Assembly (NCBI GenBank): GCA_003524305.1
Contig: DQHW01000029.1
Coordinates: 4,175 to 68,174, forward strand
From: Anaerolineaceae bacterium
Lineage (GTDB): Bacteria; Chloroflexota; Anaerolineae; Anaerolineales; Anaerolineaceae
Direction: 5' to 3'
DNA length: 64,000 nucleotides
Below the pieces are notes generated by a model that had not been told where the DNA came from, did not search any database, and was given only the letters and a program-made list of their open reading frames with translations. Each line of letters opens with the position of its first letter. The first letter of the stretch is position 1. The translations under genes were made by a program, and so were the position numbers. Shown here one piece after another: positions 34,045 through 40,852 of this stretch.

Positions 34045-34710
34045 TTAATTGTTTTGAAATATTGGTAGTGCCGGCAAATCCAGGAGGGAATCACAAAAAT
34101 AATCAGCTTTTGCGCCTGCGTCATGGTTTATTGCAATGGTTGTCATTCCGGCTTTGCGTGCGCCTTCGAGCTCTATGCCAAGGTGGCCAACAAAGGCAGT
34201 TTCGGCCGGGGTTAACCGGGCTTGCTGAATGGCATAACTGTATACCAATGGATCTGGTTTGTGGGCACCTAGATCCGTGGAACAGGCGACAATGTCAATG
34301 AATTCTGCCACGCCGGCTTTTTCGAGACGGCGCATTTTCCACTCAAGCGGGTACATTGTGTCTGTGATAATACCCATGGGGAACCCCTTTTTTTTCAGTT
34401 GGGTTAAGGCTTCTTTAGCGCCGGGCATCGGTTGAATGGCATTTGAATAATTCACAATCTCTGTTGTGAGCTCTCTGCGCTGGTCAGGATCATTAACGCT
34501 GCGCATCGAAAGCCATTGGTCCCAATAAACTTCGTGACTGATACTACCTTCGTTTGCCTGGGATCGTAAAGCCAATTGTTTTTCCATTAACTCACCCGAT
34601 ATATCAGATGAAAAACCTTTTTCGTTCACTAATTTAATTGCGAAATCTTCCGTGGTACCTGATCTTGTGTAGAGGATTCCAGCCGCATCAAAGAAAATTG
34701 CTTTTATCAT
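34045..34710 (-). CDS. HAD-superfamily protein (DAAGIL type), first gene of cassette 2
   Basis: The 221-residue HAD domain has motif I FFDAAGILYTR, motif II GIITDTMYP, motif III Lys in GAHKPDPLVY and motif IV FVGHLGIELEGA. Two usual acidic positions are changed (D+2 is Ala; the motif IV Asp is His, with a following Glu). It resembles domain 2 of the HAD-HAD fusion at 5354-6799. It heads the unit HAD-RpiR-permease-lipoprotein and is transcribed from the promoter at 34843-34871. The substrate is unknown; catalytic competence as a phosphatase is doubtful but a Mg2+ site could still form. Confidence 0.85.
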   Translation of the reverse strand: MIKAIFFDAAGILYTRSGTTEDFAIKLVNEKGFSSDISGELMEKQLALRSQANEGSISHEVYWDQWLSMRSVNDPDQRRELTTEIVNYSNAIQPMPGAKEALTQLKKKGFPMGIITDTMYPLEWKMRRLEKAGVAEFIDIVACSTDLGAHKPDPLVYSYAIQQARLTPAETAFVGHLGIELEGARKAGMTTIAINHDAGAKADYFCDSLLDLPALPIFQNN

Positions 34711-34801
34711 TGTGAAGTTTTCCTGTCGCTAAAGAATAAATAGTCCCACCAATTTTCCATTTCTTCGAAAAAGAATCGGCAGGAAAAAGTGAAATGATTA
34801 T

Positions 34802-34859
34802 TGTAATTACATTTTTTAGTATTTTGTAATTAGACTTACATAATATTACAACACTGTAA
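34802..34859. promoter_or_regulatory. Array of TGTAA/TTACA half-sites
   Basis: Six half-sites lie in 58 bases: TGTAATTACA (34802-34811), TGTAA-N6-TTACA (34825-34840) and TTACA-N4-TGTAA (34846-34859). The last overlaps the -10 box. TTACA motifs also flank the sister promoter at 16701-16729. This is a candidate binding region for the RpiR regulators. Confidence 0.5.
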
Positions 34860-34871
34860 GTTAAAATGCAA
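34843..34871 (-). promoter_or_regulatory. Minus-strand sigma70 promoter of cassette 2
   Basis: TTGCAT (34866-34871), a 17-base spacer and TAATAT (34843-34848). The plus-strand string ATATTACAACA, twelve bases, then ATGCAAG is reproduced with identical spacing at 16701-16730. Confidence 0.72.
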
Positions 34872-35116
34872 GCACCAATTTTGAGCAATTTTAGAGAAAT
34901 AATCTTACATCAAAGCGAACACGTTTCTAATTGATATAAAGTCGATCATTGAATAAAAAAATGAGATGGTCTGTTAGTAAACCCTGATGTTATTTAGTTA
35001 AATGGTCAGAAGAGTTAAGACAAACCAAATGTCAGCTTGTCTGGCGTTGGATGAAGAGAGTGGGGGAGCGAATAATTGTTGAGAGGATTTTTCTGATTTC
35101 TCCATCAGATAGGGTA

Positions 35117-35144
35117 TTGACTTTTCTAGGAAAGGTTCTATAAT
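35117..35144 (+). promoter_or_regulatory. Sigma70 promoter of the ROK gene
   Basis: TTGACT (35117-35122), a 16-base spacer and a consensus TATAAT (35139-35144) lie about 40 bases before the ROK start. Confidence 0.75.
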
Positions 35145-35151
35145 GTAAACA

Positions 35152-35176
35152 TAATTCATTCACTAAACGAAGTAAT
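35152..35176. promoter_or_regulatory. Candidate ROK operator, copy 1
   Basis: This 25-base segment, TAATTC.TTCA.TA...AAGTAAT, lies between the -10 box and the ROK start codon. It matches 20 of 25 positions of a segment in front of the lipoprotein gene (36400-36424). Weak dyad symmetry (ATTCACT / AAGTAAT) is visible. Confidence 0.5.
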
Positions 35177-35182
35177 TATATT

Positions 35183-36382
35183 ATGAACCCAATACCACGC
35201 GGCAACCGCGACCTTATCCGCTCCATCAATCGATCCATCCTCCTCAATGTGATTAAAACAGAGGGGGAGGTTTCGCGTGTGGCATTGGCGCATATGACTG
35301 GATTAAGCCCGGCAACAGTTACTACTATCACAGGGCAGCTTATTCAAGAAGGTCTTGTATTTGAAAAAGCTACTGGTGATTCCACCGGCGGCAGGCCGCC
35401 GATCATGCTGGCATTGAACCCGCGCGGCGGATTTGTGATTGGAATCAAGTTGATGGAAGGCAAAGCTGTTGGAGCCATTACTGATCTGAATGCATCCATC
35501 CTGGCAAAAGATGCCATTATTTTGCCTGACAAACAGGTAAACACCAGTGTCGAGACATTGGTTAAACTGGTGAATCGCCTGGTGCAGCAAGGCGGAATAA
35601 AAAAGAAACAATTAATGGGAGTTGGCATTGGCCTGGCTGGTGTGGTTGATTTTGCCCAGGGTATTGTTAAACAAAACCCCATTTTTGGCTGGAAAAACGT
35701 AAATTTATGTGAACTTCTAGAAGCTCGCATGCGCGTTCCTGTCTATATTGATAATGATGTCAATACCCTGACTTTAGGTGAAAAATGGCTTGAACCGGGT
35801 AAACCCGAAGATAATTTTATTGTCATCACACTTGGGCGCGGTATAGGCATGGGCATTGTGATCAATGGACAGATCTACCGTGGCAAGGGTGGTGGAGCCG
35901 GCGAATTGGGCCATATCATGGTGGATCCAAACGGACCTAAATGCGATTGCGGCCGCCAGGGCTGTCTTGAAACTTTATTGAGTGATCGGGCACTGGTTGC
36001 TGAAGCGCGTCAGGTAGTTTCAGCGGATGTTAGCGACCTTGATGACTTAATTGCGCGCATGAAGGCCGGCGATCAAAATGCCGCTTTGATCTTTACAAAA
36101 GCAGGACAACTTCTTGGCCATCAAATCGCCAACCTGGTAAATTTGTTTGATCCGAAATTGATCATTATCAGCGGTGAAGGTATCCGCATGGGTGATGTAT
36201 TCTTCTCTGCTGTACGCAGTACTTTTAATGAAGGCGTCATGCCTGGTCTTGCTGAAGATACCGAGATCCGTGTGAACTCTTGGGGTGATGATATTTGGGC
36301 ACTGGGCGCAGCCAGCCTGGTGATTGCCGAGATCTTTATTTCTCCTATCCAGAAGGAGGGCAGAGCCATACCAAACAGATAA
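35183..36382 (+). CDS. ROK-family transcriptional regulator (NagC/XylR type)
   Basis: The 399-residue protein has an N-terminal winged HTH (VALAHMTGLSPATVTTITGQL, split here as recognition helix near residues 36-56). A ROK sugar-kinase-like domain follows, with YIDNDVNTLTLGE, GAGELGHIMVD and the zinc motif CDCGRQGCLE. It probably represses the following alpha-glucoside transport and hydrolysis genes in response to a sugar. No strong ribosome site precedes the ATG, only GAAG about 12 bases away, so the start is slightly uncertain. A shared sequence at 35152 and 36400 is the likely operator. Confidence 0.9.
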   Translation: MNPIPRGNRDLIRSINRSILLNVIKTEGEVSRVALAHMTGLSPATVTTITGQLIQEGLVFEKATGDSTGGRPPIMLALNPRGGFVIGIKLMEGKAVGAITDLNASILAKDAIILPDKQVNTSVETLVKLVNRLVQQGGIKKKQLMGVGIGLAGVVDFAQGIVKQNPIFGWKNVNLCELLEARMRVPVYIDNDVNTLTLGEKWLEPGKPEDNFIVITLGRGIGMGIVINGQIYRGKGGGAGELGHIMVDPNGPKCDCGRQGCLETLLSDRALVAEARQVVSADVSDLDDLIARMKAGDQNAALIFTKAGQLLGHQIANLVNLFDPKLIIISGEGIRMGDVFFSAVRSTFNEGVMPGLAEDTEIRVNSWGDDIWALGAASLVIAEIFISPIQKEGRAIPNR

Positions 36383-36399
36383 ATTTTTTTAATAAAAGT

Positions 36400-36424
36400 T
36401 AATTCGTTCAGTATATAAAGTAAT
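36400..36424. promoter_or_regulatory. Candidate ROK operator, copy 2
   Basis: It matches the 35152-35176 element at 20 of 25 positions and overlaps a TATAAA-like -10 region in front of the lipoprotein gene. A further short dyad, CCTGCA-TT-TGCAGG, lies at 36432-36445. Confidence 0.5.
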
Positions 36425-36474
36425 GTATCCTCCTGCATTTGCAGGTAAATGATAACAATCTTAAAGGAGTAGAA

Positions 36475-37815
36475 ATGAAACAGCGTGTACCGTTTTTTGT
36501 CGTCTCTGTTGTAATTGTTTTGGCAATGCTGCTCGGAGCTTGCGCTCCCGCCGCTGCTACTGAAGCACCGGTTGTTTCTGACGCCACAGAAGCTGCTGTA
36601 ACCGAAGCTGATGTGGCTGAGCCTGTAACCATCAAGGTTGTCAGTTTCTTAACCTACAGTGAAAATGTTGATGGTGCTGAAACAAAGGTTGTTGAAGCCT
36701 TCCAGGCTGCACATCCTGAAATCACCGTTGAATTCCAACTCCTGCCCTATGCAGATTACTTCACTTCTCTGAAGACCTGGATTGCCGGCGGAACTGCTCC
36801 TGACGTCGCTTCATTAGACCTCGGCATGCTCCAGGAAATGGCGGCGGCTGGTTCTCTCTCTGACTTGAATCCATTGATCCAGTCTGATGGTTACGATCTG
36901 AATCAATACTATCAGAGCACCCTCGACATGTTCCAGAATAATGGCGGTCAATATGGCCTTCCCGCCTCCTATTCAAACGTTGTCCTTTACTACAACAAAA
37001 GCCTCTTTGATGCCGCCGGTTTATCTTACCCCGATGACACCATGGATTGGGCAACCTTCATGGAATACAACAAGAAACTCACCCAGGATACAAACGGTGA
37101 CGGCACCATTGACACCTTTGGAACCTCCCGCTTATGGTGGCCTTACTACATGCTCATGACCGGCGCCACCCCCTTCAACGCTGACGCCACCCAATGCACA
37201 CTGACCGATCAAGCTGCAATTGACGGTTTCCAGGCTATGGTTGACCTGACCCTCACTGACAAAGTTGCCCCTTCAGCCAACGATTTGGCCGCCCAGGATG
37301 ATTGGCACATGTTTGAAGCTGGTCGTATTGCCATGTATCCCATCGGACCCTGGTCCATCACTGAATTCAATGATGTCATCAAAGATTTTGATTGGGACGC
37401 CACAACTCTTCCCATCGGACCTACCGGCAAGAAAGCAACCTTCCTGTTTGGAAACGCGTATTCCGTTCTCTCCAGCTCTGAACAACAAGATGCTGCCTTT
37501 GAATTCTTGAAATTTGTCACCGGCCCCGAAGGTGATCAAATCCGCCAGGATTCTGGTTTCGAAATTGCCCCGATCAAAGCTGTTGCCGAAGGTTCTTTCC
37601 TGAAAGCAATGGAAGGCAAGAAACCCACCAATGCAGCAGTCTTCCTTGATTCAGCAGCTTTCGCTGAGAGTGTTCCAACCCACGCTCGCTGGTCTGAAAT
37701 TGCTGATGCCATTTCAGCTCAATTGGATTCCGCTTTACTTGGAGACATCACAGTTCCTGAAGCAATGCAGAATGCATGCGATACAATTAATCCTATATTA
37801 GCCGAATCAAATTAA
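36475..37815 (+). CDS. Sugar ABC transporter substrate-binding lipoprotein (family 1)
   Basis: The 446-residue lipoprotein has lipobox LGAC (Cys23) and a TEAP-type linker. Its family 1 extracellular solute-binding domain includes AWIAGGTAPDVASLDLGM-like ligand-site stretches, QYGLPASYSNVVLYYNKSLF and MYPIGPWSITEF. ATG 36475 is chosen because AAAGGAG lies 8 bases before it and the signal peptide begins there. It feeds the MalF/MalG-like permeases downstream. Oligosaccharides of glucose are the inferred ligand, from the GH15 and GH31 neighbours. A strong hairpin follows the gene. Confidence 0.9.
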   Translation: MKQRVPFFVVSVVIVLAMLLGACAPAAATEAPVVSDATEAAVTEADVAEPVTIKVVSFLTYSENVDGAETKVVEAFQAAHPEITVEFQLLPYADYFTSLKTWIAGGTAPDVASLDLGMLQEMAAAGSLSDLNPLIQSDGYDLNQYYQSTLDMFQNNGGQYGLPASYSNVVLYYNKSLFDAAGLSYPDDTMDWATFMEYNKKLTQDTNGDGTIDTFGTSRLWWPYYMLMTGATPFNADATQCTLTDQAAIDGFQAMVDLTLTDKVAPSANDLAAQDDWHMFEAGRIAMYPIGPWSITEFNDVIKDFDWDATTLPIGPTGKKATFLFGNAYSVLSSSEQQDAAFEFLKFVTGPEGDQIRQDSGFEIAPIKAVAEGSFLKAMEGKKPTNAAVFLDSAAFAESVPTHARWSEIADAISAQLDSALLGDITVPEAMQNACDTINPILAESN

Positions 37816-37833
37816 CGTTTCTCCCTTCTCTTT

Positions 37834-37868
37834 TTTGATAAAGGGCGGTCAAACCGCCCTTTATCAAA
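37834..37868 (+). terminator. Intra-operon hairpin after the lipoprotein gene
   Basis: A 16-bp perfect stem (arms 37834-37849 and 37853-37868, core AAAGGGCGGT) with a 3-base loop and no T-run downstream lies between the lipoprotein and permease genes. This placement is typical of partial termination or mRNA stabilisation that favours the binding protein. Confidence 0.65.
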
Positions 37869-37900
37869 CCCCGACGAAATCTTTAGAAATGGAGTAAGCT

Positions 37901-38833
37901 ATGGAAATTACCCGACCACTGGAGTCCCCGCCAACGTTTTTTCAGAAAATTCGCAAGAGTATGGGGAAGTATTTCTGGGGTTATTTCTTTGTCTTACCCA
38001 GCCTGTTGATCATCGTACTTTTCAAACTAATTCCGTTGATTATCGGGTTTGGTATCTCTTTTACAAACTGGTCTCTGCTTTCGGCACCGGATTTTGTGCA
38101 GTTAGACAACTATGCCAAATTATTTACGGACCCAACCACCGGTAAGGTTTTTGCGAACACTTTCTATTATGCTTTTTTAAGTGTTCCCCTGAATCTTCTC
38201 TTATCGTTAGCTTTGGCATTAGCCTTAAATCAAAAAATTAAAGGATTGGCATTCTTTCGCACCGCATACTACATCCCCGTGGTGGCGGCTTCTGTGGCGG
38301 TCAGTGCTATTTGGGTTTGGCTGCTTTCAGATTTTGGAATTCTCAATACCTTCCTTACCAGCCTGGGATTCCAATCTTTGAACTTGCTGCAAAACACAAA
38401 AACCGCGTTGACTTCAATCACACTGGTGGATGTTTGGAAAAATCTTGGCTTTAATGTCGTAATTTTCCTGGCGGCATTGCAGGATGTTCCTGAGGAACTC
38501 CGCGACGCTGCAAAAGTGGATGGCGCCAACAGTCGCGGAATCTTCAAGAACATCACACTGCCTTTGATCACCCCGGCTATTTTCTTTACCGCAGTCATGG
38601 GCATTATAGGTTCCCTTCAGGCATTTGACCTGGTCTTTAACATGTCTATGAAACACGAAGGCGGACCGGCGCGCGCCACCAGCACTGTTGGTTTCTATGT
38701 CTGGCAAAATGCATTCAAATATTCAAAAATGGGATATGCCGCCGCGATTTCTTTCGCCCTAATGGCAATTCTCCTGGTATTGACCATTATCCAGTGGCAA
38801 ATGCGCCGCAAATGGGTTTATGGGGAGGATTAA
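37901..38833 (+). CDS. Sugar ABC permease, MalF-like
   Basis: The 310-residue protein has six predicted membrane spans and the EAA motif EELRDAAKVDGANSRGIFKN near residue 200. It is one of a heterodimeric permease pair for the sugar transporter. The next gene follows with one base between them, and the partner's ribosome site lies inside this coding end. Confidence 0.92.
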   Translation: MEITRPLESPPTFFQKIRKSMGKYFWGYFFVLPSLLIIVLFKLIPLIIGFGISFTNWSLLSAPDFVQLDNYAKLFTDPTTGKVFANTFYYAFLSVPLNLLLSLALALALNQKIKGLAFFRTAYYIPVVAASVAVSAIWVWLLSDFGILNTFLTSLGFQSLNLLQNTKTALTSITLVDVWKNLGFNVVIFLAALQDVPEELRDAAKVDGANSRGIFKNITLPLITPAIFFTAVMGIIGSLQAFDLVFNMSMKHEGGPARATSTVGFYVWQNAFKYSKMGYAAAISFALMAILLVLTIIQWQMRRKWVYGED

Positions 38834-38834
38834 G

Positions 38835-39695
38835 ATGAAAAACGCAGCGATTGAGTCCTTATATAAACCCAAAAGCAAGGTTTCGATAGGCCGCATATTG
38901 GTTTATGCATTGTTGACCATTGGTGCATTGGTCATGATTGTCCCCTTTCTGTGGATGCTTTCTACTTCATTAAAAGACCAGCAGCAATTATTTGCATGGC
39001 CGCCGAATTGGTGGCCCCAGCCCTTTGTCTGGAGTAACTATACAGAGGTGATGACCAAGATCAAATTTGGTCAATACGGATTGAACACTTTCAAGATTAC
39101 GGCTGCAGTTACGATTGGCCGCCTCATCTTGTGTTCGATGGCCGGATATGGTTTTGCACGCATGAAATTCCCGGGTAAGAACTTTTTGTTCTTTCTTACG
39201 CTTGCGACCATGATGATTTCCAGTCAGATCACGATCATTCCCAATTTCATCATCATGCGCTACCTCAGTCTGGTCGATACCCACCTGGGTGTTATATTAC
39301 CGCAGCTTGCAGATGGATTCAGCATCTTCTTAATGCGTCAATTCTTCCTAACCTTTCCTTACGAACTTGAAGACGCTGCCAAGCTCGATGGCTGCAATCC
39401 ACTCATGTTTTATTTTCGAATATTGATTCCCAATTCCAAAGCCATTTTGGCCACCCTTGCGGTGATGACATTCCAGGGTGTGTGGAATGATTTCCTCTGG
39501 CCGTTGGTTATGCTCACAAGTCCCGAAAAACGCACCTTATCGGTAGGGTTGTCTTACCTGGTGGGTCAATATACCACTCGTTGGGATTTACAAATGGCAG
39601 GTTCTGTACTCACGGTTCTTCCAATTCTTATCTTGTTTTTCTTATTGCAGAAGTACTTTGTACAGAGCATCAAGATGACGGGATTAAAAGGTTAA
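38835..39695 (+). CDS. Sugar ABC permease, MalG-like
   Basis: The 286-residue protein has six spans and the EAA loop YELEDAAKLDGCNPLMFYFR. Its C-terminal KYFVQSIKMTGLKG ending is typical of MalG-type permeases. ATG 38835 follows GGGAGG by 9 bases, so it is preferred over the in-frame ATG at 38820 inside the upstream gene. No ATPase gene is present in this unit; a shared MalK/MsmX-like ATPase, perhaps 8290-9372, would be needed. Confidence 0.92.
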   Translation: MKNAAIESLYKPKSKVSIGRILVYALLTIGALVMIVPFLWMLSTSLKDQQQLFAWPPNWWPQPFVWSNYTEVMTKIKFGQYGLNTFKITAAVTIGRLILCSMAGYGFARMKFPGKNFLFFLTLATMMISSQITIIPNFIIMRYLSLVDTHLGVILPQLADGFSIFLMRQFFLTFPYELEDAAKLDGCNPLMFYFRILIPNSKAILATLAVMTFQGVWNDFLWPLVMLTSPEKRTLSVGLSYLVGQYTTRWDLQMAGSVLTVLPILILFFLLQKYFVQSIKMTGLKG

Positions 39696-39707
39696 AGGTG
39701 CTGTTTA

Positions 39708-40850
39708 ATGGATCAAGGTTTATACAAAAAATCAATTCAAACGATTCTTGCCAGTCAAAGCGAATGGGGATCGTATGTTGCATCACCTTTTTTCCCGACT
39801 TATCAGTATTGCTGGCTGAGAGATGGCAGTTACATCGCCCATGCCATGGATACAGCCGGTGAATATGAAAGTGCCTCCGCTTTTTTTAACTGGGTGGGGC
39901 AGACCATTCAAAGATTTAGCTACAAGGTGGAAGAAGCCAGACTTCGTCTGTCTGCAGGCTTACCATTGGGCAAGGATGATCTGCTGCATACCCGTTTTAC
40001 ATTGGATGGCGAGGAAGTATACATCGACAATACCTGGGGTAATTTTCAGATTGATGGTTACGGCACCTGGCTGTGGGCATTAAATGATCATGTCAAACGC
40101 TCAGGCGATTATGGCATCCTTCAAAAATTGAAGGACCCCATAGAGACCACCCTGCGTTATCTTGAATTAACCTGGAAGCTTCCCAACTACGACTGTTGGG
40201 AGGAACATCCTGAATATTTACACACTTATTCACTATCAACTGTATTTGCCGGTTTTCATGCCGCCGGAGAGATGATCCGGTCGGGCAAACTTGAGATAAA
40301 AAATATAGCCGCAGATGTATTGGCAAAGGAAGTGCGCAAGTTCATTCTGGATTCAGCGGTTAAGAACGGTCGATTGGTTAAATATTTTTGCCCGCCTAGT
40401 GTGAATTCTGTATCGCACTTGATCGGCAATGACGGCGTGGATGCGAGTTTGATGGCAGTAGCTATACCTTACCAGATGTTCTTGCCTGATGATCCCATCA
40501 TGTTGGCGACTATTAAAGCCATTGAAGAGGATTTGTTCCGAATTGACGGCGGGGTCTATCGTTATAAAGCAGACGTCTATTACGGCGGCGGTGAGTGGAT
40601 TCTGCTTACAGCCTGGCTGGGCTGGTATTATGTTTCAATCAAGCAATTTGATAAAGCCCAGGCGATTTGTCAATGGATTGAATCTCAGGCGGATGAAAAC
40701 GGGTGGCTGGCTGAGCAGGTCAGCGATCATGCACTTCACCCTGAACATTACGCTCCCTGGGTCAAAAAATGGGGACCTGTCGCCAATCCACTCACCTGGT
40801 CACACGCCATGTATGTCATTTTAACCAATGCCATTAACCAAGGACTATAA
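39708..40850 (+). CDS. GH15-family glucoamylase-like hydrolase
   Basis: The 380-residue (alpha/alpha)6-barrel protein shows GH15 landmarks: YCWLRDGSYIAHAM near residue 35, QIDGYGTWLWAL near 115, the acid Glu region YDCWEEH (residues 161-167), and AEQ (Glu336) followed by PLTWSHAMYV. It lacks a signal peptide and the N-terminal beta-sandwich of bacterial glucoamylases, so it is a compact, cytoplasmic form. It probably releases glucose from imported alpha-glucosides. GH31 follows after two bases. Confidence 0.87.
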   Translation: MDQGLYKKSIQTILASQSEWGSYVASPFFPTYQYCWLRDGSYIAHAMDTAGEYESASAFFNWVGQTIQRFSYKVEEARLRLSAGLPLGKDDLLHTRFTLDGEEVYIDNTWGNFQIDGYGTWLWALNDHVKRSGDYGILQKLKDPIETTLRYLELTWKLPNYDCWEEHPEYLHTYSLSTVFAGFHAAGEMIRSGKLEIKNIAADVLAKEVRKFILDSAVKNGRLVKYFCPPSVNSVSHLIGNDGVDASLMAVAIPYQMFLPDDPIMLATIKAIEEDLFRIDGGVYRYKADVYYGGGEWILLTAWLGWYYVSIKQFDKAQAICQWIESQADENGWLAEQVSDHALHPEHYAPWVKKWGPVANPLTWSHAMYVILTNAINQGL

Positions 40851-40852
40851 CC

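Larger units (their letters stand above)
34711..35182. other. Divergent intergenic region (472 bases)
   Basis: No gene was found. The left part holds the minus-strand promoter of the HAD unit and the TGTAA/TTACA half-site array. The right end holds the ROK promoter and operator. The middle, about 34880-35100, is AT-rich with no recognisable element. Confidence 0.6.
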
